Source: JAEUMG01 sp963805405 (GTDB taxonomy: Bacteria; Pseudomonadota; Alphaproteobacteria; Rhizobiales; Aestuariivirgaceae). From it: a stretch of DNA of 64,000 nt. Under the pieces are notes generated by a model, which saw nothing but the letters and a program-made list of their open reading frames with translations, made no database searches and was not told the origin of the DNA. Shown piece after piece: positions 45,802-54,918 of this stretch (position 1 is the stretch's first letter; every line of letters begins with the position of its first letter). The position numbers and the translations under genes are program-made. The DNA is taken from the NCBI GenBank assembly GCA_963805405.1, contig CAWDUC010000011.1:124001-188000 (forward strand). Direction: 5' to 3'.

Positions 45802-46793
45802 AGCGCCTTCAATCCGGAAGGCTTGTAGCGCTCGGCTGCGATCTTGAGACGGTTGCGCAAGGGCTTGCCGAACACCGGCACATCGATCTCGAATTCATCA
45901 CCATTCTCGGTCTTGATGCCATCGGCGATCGACAAGGTGCCGGTGCCGAAATAATGGACATGAACGTCGCCGGGCCGGCGGAACGGCTCATATTTGAAGT
46001 GATGGAATTCGAGATTGGCGAGCGTGTGCGACATGTTCGCCTCGCCGGTCAGGAACGGCTTCTCCCAGATCATCGCGCCTTTGCGATAAATGCGGCTCAT
46101 GCCCTCGACATGGGACGGCAAAGCGCCAATCAGCAATTCCGGCCCTATGGCGCTCTGGCGCAGTTTCGAGTGGGCAAGGTAAAGATAATTCTGCCGTTCC
46201 ATCACATGATCGGAATATTCATTGCCAAGCGCATAGCCGAGGCGCCAGGGCTTGCCCTTGTCATCGATCATGTAGATGCCGGCGACTTCCGGCTCCTCGC
46301 CGCCATCAAGCGCGTAGGCGGGCCGCTCGAGCGTATCGCCCGGCCCTTTGAGCCAGCGTCCGTCACCCTTGTAAAACCATTCGGGCTGGACGCCCGCCTT
46401 GCCCTTGGCGGGCTTGCCGCCTTCGAGCCCCATCTTGAACATCTTGAGAGAGTCGGTGAGTTCCGTTTCCTTTGTCTCGAGCTTCTTATGCATGCTGTCG
46501 CGGGCAGCGGCCGAACCCAGATGGGTAAGTCCGGTTCCCGTCACCAGGCAGTGAGCGGTATCGGGATGGTCTACGGGGGCGAGGATGCGCTTTTCCTTGA
46601 GCAAGCCCGCATAATCCAGGCTTTTGGAGCCGGCGAGCTTCTTTGCCGCGTCTGCCAGCTTGTCGCCGGATTTCAGGGCGTGCTTCGCCAAATCGAGCGT
46701 CCGCGCGACCTTGCTCAACGTCACGATCCGGTTGTCATCGACGATCCCGACCCGACGCTTACCGCTCTCGTCGCAATATTGAACAATATGCAT
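45798..46793 (-). CDS. AraD1/GguC-family protein (fumarylacetoacetate hydrolase fold)
   Basis: 331 residues. MHIVQYCDESGKRRVGIVDD starts the protein; GGAGGA 7 bases before the ATG at 46793 fixes the start. GTGLTHLGSAAARDSMHKK, EVAGIYMIDDKGKPWRLGYA, GNEYSDHVMERQNYLYLAHS and VHVHYFGTGTLSIADGI are typical of the AraD1 (2-keto-3-deoxy-L-arabonate dehydratase) / GguC group. With dgoK it points to non-phosphorylative breakdown of galactose or arabinose-type sugar acids. First gene of the minus-strand block. Confidence 0.88.
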   Translation of the reverse strand: MHIVQYCDESGKRRVGIVDDNRIVTLSKVARTLDLAKHALKSGDKLADAAKKLAGSKSLDYAGLLKEKRILAPVDHPDTAHCLVTGTGLTHLGSAAARDSMHKKLETKETELTDSLKMFKMGLEGGKPAKGKAGVQPEWFYKGDGRWLKGPGDTLERPAYALDGGEEPEVAGIYMIDDKGKPWRLGYALGNEYSDHVMERQNYLYLAHSKLRQSAIGPELLIGALPSHVEGMSRIYRKGAMIWEKPFLTGEANMSHTLANLEFHHFKYEPFRRPGDVHVHYFGTGTLSIADGIKTENGDEFEIDVPVFGKPLRNRLKIAAERYKPSGLKAL

Positions 46794-46945
46794 GCGCAAA
46801 TCCTCCCTCTACCCCCGGTCGCGTGCCTGTTGTATCAGCGGGGACGAGCAATATGACGCCCCAGAGGAAAATGACAGAGGGAACAGCTAACAGCCCGCCC
46901 TTTGGGGAAGCCACGAAAATGGGTCATCCGCAGGAGCGAACCGAC

Positions 46946-49402
46946 ATGCCGCTTGACGATGCCCCGAAACCAGCCCCGCGATCGACCGATGCGGGAACGC
47001 TTGCCGCAGAAATCCTCGAAAAGCTGACCTATGCCGTCGGCAAGGATCCGATCGTCGCCCAGCCGCATGACTGGCTCGCGGCGGTCAGCCTCACGGTCCG
47101 GGATCGCGTCATTGATCGCTGGATGGATTCGACGCGCGATGCCTATCACAAGAGCTCAAAGCGCGTTTACTATCTTTCTCTCGAATTCCTGATCGGACGC
47201 CTGCTGCGCGATGCCATGTCCAATCTTGGCCTCGTCGATTCCATTCGCAAGGCGCTTGGCGAATTCAAGGTCGATTTCGATCAGATCGTCACGCTCGAGG
47301 CGGACGCGGCACTTGGCAATGGCGGTCTGGGGAGACTAGCCGCGTGCTTCATGGAAAGCATGGCGAGCGTCGATATTCCCGCTTATGGCTATGGCATTCG
47401 TTACGTCCACGGACTCTTCCGTCAGAAGATCAAGGACGGCAACCAGATCGAATTGCCGGAAGACTGGCTCTCCCATGGCAACCCTTGGGAGTTCGAGCGC
47501 CGCGAGAGCGCGTATGAGATCGGCTTCGGCGGTTTTGTCGAAAGCTCGGGCTCTGGCGAATCCGCCAAGCAGATGTGGCGTCCGCATGAGAAAGTGCTGG
47601 CGATTGCCTATGATACACCGATCGCCGGCTGGCGCGGCAAACGCGTCAACACATTGCGATTGTGGTCGGCGCGCGCCATCGACCAGATCCAGCTCGATGC
47701 TTTCAATCGCGGCGACCATATCGGCGCGCTTGCCGATCGCGACCGCGCGGAGGTCATAACCCGCGTGCTCTATCCCGCCGATTCGACTCCGGCGGGCCAG
47801 GAACTGCGACTGCGCCAGGAGTATTTCTTCGTATCCGCCTCATTGCAGGATCTGGTGCGCCGTCACGTGCAACAATTCCACACGATCCTCAATCTGCCCG
47901 ACAAGGTGGCGATCCAGCTCAACGATACCCATCCGGCGATCGCAATCCCCGAACTGATGCGTTTGCTGGTCGATCATTACGGCATGCCTTGGGCGGATGC
48001 CTGGGAGATGACGCGCAAGGCTATTTCCTACACCAATCACACGCTCCTGCCCGAGGCGCTCGAAAGCTGGCCGGTGTCGCTGCTCGAACGACTCCTGCCC
48101 CGGCACATGCAGATCATCTACGCGATCAATGCCATGCTTCTGAAGGAAGCGCGCGAACGGCCGAAGGCCAGCGAAGGCCAGCTTTCCTCGCTATCGTTGA
48201 TCGACGAGCAGAATGGGCGCCGCGTCCGCATGGGCCAGCTTGCCTTTGTCGGTTCGCACAAGGTGAACGGCGTTTCCGCGCTGCATACTGAATTGATGAA
48301 GGAGACGGTGTTCCACGATCTTCATCAGCTTTTCCCCGATCGCATCTGCAACAAGACCAATGGCATCACCCCGCGGCGCTGGCTGATGCAGGCCAATCCG
48401 CGGCTCACAAAACTGGTGTGCGATGCAATCGGCGATAAGGTACTCGACAATATCGACGACCTCTCCGAACTCAACAAGCTCGCAAGCGATGCGGAGTTCC
48501 AGCGGCGCTTTGCCGAAGTGAAACGGGCCAACAAGGCCGATCTGGCGCGCCTCATCCATCGCGATCTCGGCATCCAGCTCAATCCGTCGGCCCTGTTCGA
48601 CGTGCATGTCAAACGCATCCATGAATACAAACGGCAATTGCTCAATATCCTGGCGACGATTGCGACCTATGAGAGCATCCGGTCGCATCCCGAAAAGACC
48701 TGGGTGCCAAGGGTCAAGATATTCGGTGGCAAGGCGGCCGCCTCATATTGGCAGGCGAAGCTCATCATCAAGCTCGCCAATGATGTCGCCAAGGTCATCA
48801 ATAACGATCCCGCCGTGCACGACCTTCTGAAGGTTGTCTTCGTGCCGAACTACAATGTCAGTCTCGCCGAGACAATCATGCCGGCCGCCGATCTCTCCGA
48901 ACAGATTTCGACAGCGGGAATGGAAGCGTCCGGCACCGGCAACATGAAATTCGCGCTCAACGGCGCGCTCACGATCGGGACGCTCGACGGTGCCAATATC
49001 GAGATTCGCGATCGGGTCGGCGCCGACAACATCGTCATCTTCGGTCTCACCGCCGAAGAGGTCGAGGCGTGTCGCCGCAACGGCCATGATCCGCGGGCGA
49101 TCATCGAGGCGAACGCCGATCTGCGCGAAGTCCTCGACGCGCTTGCCTCCGGCGTGTTCTCGCCCGACGAGCCCAAGCGCTATCAGGGCCTTGTCGATCT
49201 CCTCTACAATAGCGACTGGTTCATGGTGGTTGCCGATTTTGCCGCCTATCTCGAGGCGCAGGCCGAAGTCGATCGCTTATGGATGCGACCTGCGAAGTGG
49301 CATGCGATGACGATTGCCAATACCGCCAACATGGCGTGGTTCTCGGCCGATCGCACCATTCGCGATTATGCCGGTGAAATCTGGACCGTGCCGACGACCT
49401 AG
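46946..49402 (+). CDS. glgP: Glycogen phosphorylase
   Basis: 818 residues from ATG 46946, which has AGGAG 8 bases upstream and matches the usual length; upstream ATGs at 46853-46919 lack a better site. YYLSLEFLIGRLL, EADAALGNGGLGRLAACFME, QLNDTHPAIAIPELMR, CNKTNGITPRRWL, KRIHEYKRQLLN and EASGTGNMKFALNGALTIGT (PLP lysine) are all present. It releases glucose-1-phosphate from glycogen. Divergent from araD1. It partners the glgBCA genes 5.5 kb downstream. Confidence 0.97.
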   Translation: MPLDDAPKPAPRSTDAGTLAAEILEKLTYAVGKDPIVAQPHDWLAAVSLTVRDRVIDRWMDSTRDAYHKSSKRVYYLSLEFLIGRLLRDAMSNLGLVDSIRKALGEFKVDFDQIVTLEADAALGNGGLGRLAACFMESMASVDIPAYGYGIRYVHGLFRQKIKDGNQIELPEDWLSHGNPWEFERRESAYEIGFGGFVESSGSGESAKQMWRPHEKVLAIAYDTPIAGWRGKRVNTLRLWSARAIDQIQLDAFNRGDHIGALADRDRAEVITRVLYPADSTPAGQELRLRQEYFFVSASLQDLVRRHVQQFHTILNLPDKVAIQLNDTHPAIAIPELMRLLVDHYGMPWADAWEMTRKAISYTNHTLLPEALESWPVSLLERLLPRHMQIIYAINAMLLKEARERPKASEGQLSSLSLIDEQNGRRVRMGQLAFVGSHKVNGVSALHTELMKETVFHDLHQLFPDRICNKTNGITPRRWLMQANPRLTKLVCDAIGDKVLDNIDDLSELNKLASDAEFQRRFAEVKRANKADLARLIHRDLGIQLNPSALFDVHVKRIHEYKRQLLNILATIATYESIRSHPEKTWVPRVKIFGGKAAASYWQAKLIIKLANDVAKVINNDPAVHDLLKVVFVPNYNVSLAETIMPAADLSEQISTAGMEASGTGNMKFALNGALTIGTLDGANIEIRDRVGADNIVIFGLTAEEVEACRRNGHDPRAIIEANADLREVLDALASGVFSPDEPKRYQGLVDLLYNSDWFMVVADFAAYLEAQAEVDRLWMRPAKWHAMTIANTANMAWFSADRTIRDYAGEIWTVPTT

Positions 49403-49773
49403 GCAGCATCCTCGATGTCGAAGCGAGCCACCTTGCCCGCTCGAAACCGGAAAGCGTGTCCGACCATCTTCTCTTTAAGCCCGTGCACCTGCCCTTGGAG
49501 CGGTTTGCCTTGGAGATCGCGGATGGACTGCCGGACCTCTGCGGTGATCGTGCCATCGGCATTGTGATGAAAGCCCACAGGCTCGACATGCGGACTGACC
49601 AAGGCCCACTGGCGCGTCCAGTACTCTCTTACCGCCTCGTGGCCATGGACGTGCCCGCCATCCATGCCGTTGGCCCAGACGACATCATCGTTGAGCATGG
49701 CCAGAACACCGTCAATGTCGCGCGCGTTGAAGCGATCGTAGATGCGTTCGAGTACTTTGACGTTATCGTCCAT
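49399..49773 (-). CDS. SnoaL-like/NTF2-fold protein
   Basis: 124 residues. ERIYDRFNARDIDGVLAML, DDVVWANGMDG and GHEAVREYWTRQW are the helix and strand pattern of SnoaL-like cone-fold proteins, which bind small hydrophobic ligands or act as cyclases/isomerases. AGGAGA precedes ATG 49773. Divergent from a MarR regulator that probably controls it. Overlaps the glgP stop by 4 bases. Confidence 0.85.
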   Translation of the reverse strand: MDDNVKVLERIYDRFNARDIDGVLAMLNDDVVWANGMDGGHVHGHEAVREYWTRQWALVSPHVEPVGFHHNADGTITAEVRQSIRDLQGKPLQGQVHGLKEKMVGHAFRFRAGKVARFDIEDAA

Positions 49774-49826
49774 AGGGTCTCCTTGCAGGATGCGGGCGTT
49801 GCGTTGAGCCATCGAAACATTTATAT

Positions 49827-49840
49827 ATGCACGTATGCAT
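49827..49840. promoter_or_regulatory. Palindromic operator candidate between the SnoaL-like and MarR genes
   Basis: ATGCA-CGTA-TGCAT is a perfect inverted repeat in an AT-rich stretch, midway between the divergent starts at 49773 and 49874. MarR proteins bind short palindromes of this size in just this position. Confidence 0.5.
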
Positions 49841-49873
49841 CAGGACGGCGGCGGCTGCAATGGGTGAGGCGCG

Positions 49874-50344
49874 ATGGACCTAGAGGTACTTTCGACGCCT
49901 GGACACCTCATCAGTCTCGCGGCGCGCGGGTTCGCCCGTCTCAGCGAAGCGCGGCTAAAGCCGCTTGGCTTCGGCGTTGGACATCTCCCAGTCTTGGTCG
50001 CGCTTCAGGATGGCCGGGCAAGCACGCAACGCGATCTCGCCCGCTTCGCAAGGATCGAGCAGCCGCCGATGGCACAGATGCTCGCCCGCATGGAACGCGA
50101 CGGGCTGATTCAGCGCGCGCCCGACCCCGCCGATGGGCGCAGCAGCCGCATTACGCTGACGAAGGCTGCCATAGCGCGCCTACCGGATGCTATTGCGGTT
50201 CTGCTCAAGGGAAATCGTGAGGTGCTGCGCGACTTCACGGACGAGGAGGCCCGGCTTCTCGTTTCCCTTCTGACGCGCCTTGTTGCGAACCTCGATCAGG
50301 TCGCGAGCGCCGAGGCGTCGGGTGGCGATACAGCTTCAGGCTGA
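49874..50344 (+). CDS. MarR-family transcriptional regulator
   Basis: 156 residues. Winged HTH: TQRDLARFARIEQPPMAQML then ARMERDGLIQRAPDPADGRS, with the wing DxRxS. A C-terminal helix for dimerisation follows. It probably represses the divergent SnoaL-like gene and itself. Confidence 0.92.
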   Translation: MDLEVLSTPGHLISLAARGFARLSEARLKPLGFGVGHLPVLVALQDGRASTQRDLARFARIEQPPMAQMLARMERDGLIQRAPDPADGRSSRITLTKAAIARLPDAIAVLLKGNREVLRDFTDEEARLLVSLLTRLVANLDQVASAEASGGDTASG

Positions 50345-50614
50345 TGGCGCCTTGTTTCCGCTACTAGGAATAGAAATAGACTCTATGGCCCATAGCGAGG
50401 CCGTAGAGAGGTTTCAGGAATTTTAAGCATCCCGGTCCCACCCAATGCTGCGATGGCCCCTAGCGGCCTCCTACGGCTCTCTGAGAGGCCTCCTGGCGGG
50501 CCACGTTCCCTTTTTGTCCGAAGACCTCCGAGCGATGGCCAGAGAGTGGTGCCCAGCGCCAAGATTGATTAATGATTGGGCATTCGCCGAGCGTGGCTAA
50601 GGAATGCGCATCGC

Positions 50615-51313
50615 TCAGAACTTCTCGACCCAGGGTCGCAATTCGATCTCCCAGCTCCAGGCCGAGCGGGGTTGATTGACCACCGCCAGGTAGCTCTCGG
50701 CAATCGCCGCAGGATCGAGCATGCTGTCCGCCACCTCGGCGGCCTTCTCGGTGCGCCCCCTCGCCTCGTCGCGCACGCCGCCATCGATGATGAAATGCGC
50801 CACATGCACGCCCTTGGGATGCAGTTCGCGCGCCATGGATTGCGCGAGGCCACGCAACGCAAACTTGCCCATCGCGAAGGGCGCGGAGAGCGCATAGCCC
50901 TTGACGCTCGCCGAAGCGCCGGTGAAGAGGATCGCACCCTTTCCCCGCTTCAACATCCGCCGCGCTGCCGCCTGGCCGACGAGAAATCCGCCAAAGGCAC
51001 TGACCATCAGCGACTTCCTGACCTCTTCCGCGTCTAGCTCGGCAATCGGGCCGCGGGTGCGATAGCTCGGATTGTAGAGCGCCACATCGAGATCGCCCAA
51101 ATCCTTATCCACCGTTGCGAAGAGCTGATCGACCTGCGCCGTATCGGTGGCATCGCAGGCAATCGCCTTGGCGTTTGTCTCGGCGCACAAGCCGGCGAGA
51201 TCGTCGATGCTGCGGGATGCAAGTATCAATCTGTACCCGTTGCCATGCAGCAATCTCGCAAAGGCCGCACTGATGCCGCTGCCCGCCCCGACGATCAAAG
51301 CTGTCTTGCTCAT
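50615..51313 (-). CDS. SDR-family oxidoreductase
   Basis: 232 residues. ALIVGAGSGISAAFARLL binds the cofactor. The usual NNAG reads YNPSYRT and the catalytic Ser is in FTGASASVKG. The Tyr-x3-Lys region reads FAMGKFALRGL, so the catalytic Tyr is replaced by Phe while Lys is kept. This is typical of divergent SDRs that may act differently or be only weakly active. The 270 bases before it on the window (50345-50614) hold no gene. Confidence 0.85.
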   Translation of the reverse strand: MSKTALIVGAGSGISAAFARLLHGNGYRLILASRSIDDLAGLCAETNAKAIACDATDTAQVDQLFATVDKDLGDLDVALYNPSYRTRGPIAELDAEEVRKSLMVSAFGGFLVGQAAARRMLKRGKGAILFTGASASVKGYALSAPFAMGKFALRGLAQSMARELHPKGVHVAHFIIDGGVRDEARGRTEKAAEVADSMLDPAAIAESYLAVVNQPRSAWSWEIELRPWVEKF

Positions 51314-51323
51314 CTTGCTCTCC

Positions 51324-51626
51324 TCAAAATGTCCAGCCGGCGTGAATGAGTATGCCTACCGCCATGACGGCATAGATGATCGCACCCGCTGCATTGCCAA
51401 CCAGAACCGCGAATTGCTGGTTGATCACGCCATAGGCGGCCCACAGGGCGGCAAGGATCGTGTAGACCGCCCAGGTGATCAATGACTGGCCTTCGGCCAG
51501 TTCGGTATGGGTTGCGTAGAGCTTGATGATCTGCGGGATCGTCGCGAGCGGGCTGATGAGGCCTGCAAATATCATGAAGCGGTCGAAGTCGAGCTTCCAT
51601 TTGGCGTCGACATTTTCCTTCCACAT
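51324..51626 (-). CDS. SemiSWEET-like small membrane transporter
   Basis: 100 residues with three membrane spans: FMIFAGLISPLATIPQIIKL carries a PQ-loop motif, LITWAVYTILAALWAAYGVI follows with a conserved Trp and Asn nearby, and NAAGAIIYAVMAVGILI ends it. One triple-helix bundle of this kind forms the dimeric SemiSWEET sugar transporters. Follows the GFA gene by one base and precedes the SDR by 10. Confidence 0.8.
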   Translation of the reverse strand: MWKENVDAKWKLDFDRFMIFAGLISPLATIPQIIKLYATHTELAEGQSLITWAVYTILAALWAAYGVINQQFAVLVGNAAGAIIYAVMAVGILIHAGWTF

Positions 51627-51627
51627 G

Positions 51628-52113
51628 TCAGCCTCCGGCCATGAGGACTTCCCGGCGCCGCAGGCTATCGGCCGGCCAATATTTGCTGCGCTGATAATAT
51701 TCGGGAACGGCCGGTGTCGCCGGATCGAGAATCACCCAAGGCTGCTTCGAGTCGGTAAAAATGTGTATGTCGGGTGGCATGCGGTCAGGTTCGGCCAGCG
51801 TGCCGACACGAACAAAGCGCACCTTGTCACCGGAACCGGCGTAATTACTCCAGACTGCCACGCGGCAAATGGGACACCGCGCGATCGTCTGTCCCTTGCC
51901 ACTCGCCGACGGCGTCACGACCAATTCCGGCTCGCCCGCCATGAGAAGGACGCGATCGGCTTCGATCATCGCGTTGAGGGCGAATGCCGCACCGCTTTCG
52001 CGTTGACACCAGCGGCAGTGACAACAATGAACGAAAAGCGGCCGGCCGGTCACGCGATAGCGGACCGCCTTGCAAGTACAGTGGCCGTCATAATGCTCAG
52101 CGCCTTCCGTCAT
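51628..52113 (-). CDS. GFA/CENP-V-family zinc protein
   Basis: 161 residues. Zinc ligands: GHCTCKAVRY, VHCCHCRWCQRESGAAFA and RCPICRVAVWS. This is the glutathione-dependent formaldehyde-activating enzyme family fold; most members have unknown substrates. GAAGGC precedes tandem ATGs at 52116 and 52113. Confidence 0.9.
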   Translation of the reverse strand: MTEGAEHYDGHCTCKAVRYRVTGRPLFVHCCHCRWCQRESGAAFALNAMIEADRVLLMAGEPELVVTPSASGKGQTIARCPICRVAVWSNYAGSGDKVRFVRVGTLAEPDRMPPDIHIFTDSKQPWVILDPATPAVPEYYQRSKYWPADSLRRREVLMAGG

Positions 52114-52212
52114 CATTTGCCAATCCTTGGATCAAAGCTCCCAATGCTACCAAGTCCGACAAGCTCCGAAAACCCATCGCATGGCCGCTCGTTCGTACAC
52201 CAAGCGAAGGGG

Positions 52213-52671
52213 ATGGACAGGCTCATAATGCCCCTGCTGTCCCTGGCGCTGATTGCGCTGCCCTTCACCTGGTTCCTGCCGTTGTTCCGCACCGAACTCC
52301 TGGTCTTCCTCGACAATGAGGTCACGGTGATCGGTGCCGCGCGCACATTGCTCAAGGCCGACCTAATGTTGTTTGCCGTCATCGTGTTGTTCGGCATGGT
52401 CGTACCGGTCGCAAAGCTCACAGGCCTGCTCTATGCTTGGGCGATACTGCCGCGCGAGATGGCCCGCACCTGGATCGGCGGCCTCAACAAGATCAGCAAG
52501 TTCTCGATGCTCGATATCTTCCTGATCGCGGTCACGATCGTTGGCCTCAAGGGCGTCGGCCTCGGCAAGGTCGAGATCGCCTATGGGCTTTACGCCTTCG
52601 CGGTCGTGGTCCTGATGATCCTCGCCCTGTCATTCTGGGCGGATCGCGTCAGTTGCCGAAATTATCGCTAG
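52213..52671 (+). CDS. Paraquat-inducible protein A-like membrane protein
   Basis: 152 residues with four spans: LLSLALIALPFTWFLPLF, LMLFAVIVLFGMVVPVAKLT, SMLDIFLIAVTIVGLKGV and YGLYAFAVVVLMILALSFW. The LDIFL segment after a charged loop is typical of PqiA-type domains, half the size of the enterobacterial two-domain protein. Family members help move lipids across the envelope. AGGGG before ATG 52213 supports this start; an upstream frame to 51523 covers the GFA gene in antisense. Confidence 0.75.
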   Translation: MDRLIMPLLSLALIALPFTWFLPLFRTELLVFLDNEVTVIGAARTLLKADLMLFAVIVLFGMVVPVAKLTGLLYAWAILPREMARTWIGGLNKISKFSMLDIFLIAVTIVGLKGVGLGKVEIAYGLYAFAVVVLMILALSFWADRVSCRNYR

Positions 52672-53251
52672 GCTGATACCAGGCGCCACCCATGCGCGGA
52701 TCGACGTAATAATCGCCGAAGGGATCGCCGCCATTGACGCTATCGACCGAATACCCCGACCCGAAATGGTCGATGAAGAGAGCCGCGGCGCCGGTCGCGC
52801 CATCGAGACTGCCTTCAAGTACCGTTACCTCGAATGTGAGCGTATCGCCATCGAGCTTGGGGGCGCGCAAGGTCACGACCGCATCGCTGACATCGGTGCC
52901 ATTGGCGCCCAGAACCGAGATCGTCGCATTGGGCGGATCCTTGGCGAAACTGCCCTTGCCCTCATCCCACTCACCGATGAAACGGCCAGTATTGACATGA
53001 CCGGCCGCGCGGAACGGTCGATCGGCAAAAACAATCGAACTCGGCAATACACCGGTGAGCGTCAATTTGCCGTCCGCAAGAGTGGCGCCCTTGGCATTGA
53101 GAACCGCAAGCGAGGGGATCATTCCTTGCGAACTCGGCTGTCCGATTGATTTCGCCCCCGGCACGTGCGGCTGCCTGGCCTGATCTGCAGCGGCAGGAAG
53201 GGCCAGACAAAGGGCGAAGGCGGCAATCGAGACAAATTTCCTGGCGATCAT
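52649..53251 (-). CDS. Secreted hypothetical protein
   Basis: 200 residues. Signal peptide FVSIAAFALCLALPAAADQ with cleavage after AAA. The mature part is rich in beta strands, with FIGEWDEGKGSFAKDP, LTFEVTVLEGSLDG and aromatic Gly-rich sequence near the C-terminus (GSGYSVDSVNGGDPFGDYYV). No family recognised. Convergent with the PqiA-like gene with a 23-base overlap. Confidence 0.7.
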   Translation of the reverse strand: MIARKFVSIAAFALCLALPAAADQARQPHVPGAKSIGQPSSQGMIPSLAVLNAKGATLADGKLTLTGVLPSSIVFADRPFRAAGHVNTGRFIGEWDEGKGSFAKDPPNATISVLGANGTDVSDAVVTLRAPKLDGDTLTFEVTVLEGSLDGATGAAALFIDHFGSGYSVDSVNGGDPFGDYYVDPRMGGAWYQPSDNFGN

Positions 53252-53343
53252 GATGGGATGCTCCAATCCTTGGCCGGCATTTTCAGGCCCAGACCTGAAG
53301 AGGTCATTACTGCGGATCGTTAATGATCCATTACGACTTTTTT

Positions 53344-53902
53344 CTAAAGAGCCAGTGCGACTTTGATGGCCCTAGCACAGTCCATGGCTGTCGCGTTGCT
53401 GGTATCCACCGTGAAATCATAGTGCTTGTTCTTGTGAGCAAGCTCGAATTGCCCGCGGGCAAGGCCTATCATCCGGTCGCCGCGTTTCCTCTCGCGTGCT
53501 TTCCAGGATCTCAAGCGAGGCATAGACGCCGACGACCGAGACATCGAACCTCATCAGCAAGGTGCGATAGTCATTCAGCTCATCCTCCAGCATAACATCG
53601 TCGACAATCAGATCATTGCCTTCCGCGGCGAGCGCCGCCACGGCGCGCCGCATGCCGCGCAAGAGCCTATCGGCCACAGGTCCCGTCTTAATGTCCACGC
53701 TCGGCTTGCCGTCGCGCGTACCGGTATCGAAGATCAATCCATCGGGATGCGCAAAATAAGCCTCGGGCAGCATGGCGAGGAAGGCGTCCATCTCGACATG
53801 CAGAAACGGCCGCTCGGCAATCTGCTGCAACGCCTTGGCGATCGAGCCTTTGCCGGCGCTGCCGACGCCGTTCAGAATGACGATGCGCGTCCTTTTCTCC
53901 AC
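53344..53902 (-). CDS. P-loop kinase, chloramphenicol phosphotransferase-like, one frameshift
   Basis: Walker A GVGSAGKGSIAKAL, LHVEMDAFLAMLPEAYF with an acidic catalytic position, DLIVDDVMLEDELND and VVGVYASLEILESTR. A shift near 53490 moves the tail into a frame reading GLARGQFELAHKNKHYDFTV then DTSNATAMDCARAI, which ends at 53344. About 186 residues. CPT-like kinases phosphorylate small hydroxyl compounds; the substrate is unknown. Confidence 0.8.
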
Positions 53903-53949
53903 AGCGTGCCCCCGATACAGTATTTCGATATGCTACAATCAATTGCTCG

Positions 53950-54811
53950 ATGAAGGAATGTTGCGTGCGCGGACTCAATCACCTCGTCCTGACCGGTCAC
54001 GATCTCGATCGCATGCACAATCATTACGAATCTCTCGGCTTTACCTTGGCGCCACGCGGGCGGCATCCCTTCGGCACCGACAATGCCGTGATCCAACTCC
54101 ATGGCTGCTATCTGGAACTGCTCGCCGTGGCGCGGCCCGAGGACGTGCCGGAGCATGGCGCGAACAGCTTTTCCTTCGCCGCCTTCAACCGCGACTATGT
54201 CGCGCGCCATGAGGGCTTCGCGATGCTGGTCTTCGATACGCCCAATGCGCGAGCCGACATCGCCTCATGGCAAAAGGCCGGGCTCAAGACTTTCGATGCC
54301 TTCGATTTCCAGCGGCCGGCGAAATTGCCCAGCGGCGAAGAGATCACCGTCGGCTTCTCGCTCGCCTTCACGAGCACGCCGCTCGCGCCGTGGATCGGTG
54401 TTTTCGCCTGCCAGCACTACCGCCCCGACTATTACGAACAGGCCCGCTATCTTGCGCATGAGAACACCGCGCAAGGCGTGCGCGAGGTGTGGATTTCGGG
54501 TGACGGCGCGCTGGCGCTGTCGGATTTCATGGCAAAACTCACCGGGCTTGCCGCCCGGCAAGATGGTAACGACGAGAATCGTCTTTTCGACCCGCACCGG
54601 CGATCTCGTGCTCGCCACGCCGCAAGCCTTTGCGACGGCCTTTGGCGAAGCCCCGCCCCATCCAGAGGACGGGCCGCATCTCGCCGGCCTGACGATCGGC
54701 TGCAGCGACCTCACACCGATTAACGGCCTCAATTTCCAGAAAATCGGCAACCGCCTGGTGCTGCCGGCCCCGCGCAATTTCGGGACCGCGCTTGCCTTCG
54801 CGCTGGTTTAG
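53950..54811 (+). CDS. VOC-superfamily (glyoxalase-like) protein, one frameshift
   Basis: CVRGLNHLVLTGHDLDRMHN starts the first betaalphabetabetabeta module; VIQLHGCYLELLAVARPED and VGFSLAFTSTPLAPWIGVFA follow. After a shift near 54555 the remaining part reads GDLVLATPQAFATAFGEAPP and ends LAFALV. About 287 residues, of the double-module Glyoxalase_3 type. Metal-dependent, substrate unknown. Divergent from the kinase gene. Confidence 0.78.
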
Positions 54812-54918
54812 CCGCCGGCGCAACCCATCGCGTAACACGGCGTTATGCAAGCCGGTACATGCCCATAGGCACCTCGCGGTGAATTCGCTAGGCTTCCGGG
54901 CAGCATCCCGGGAAAACC

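Noticed and set aside
46880..46910. GGAAC near the glgP start, as an EcfG promoter
   Set aside because: The -10 position reads TTTG and the site would lie inside the leader close to the start codon.
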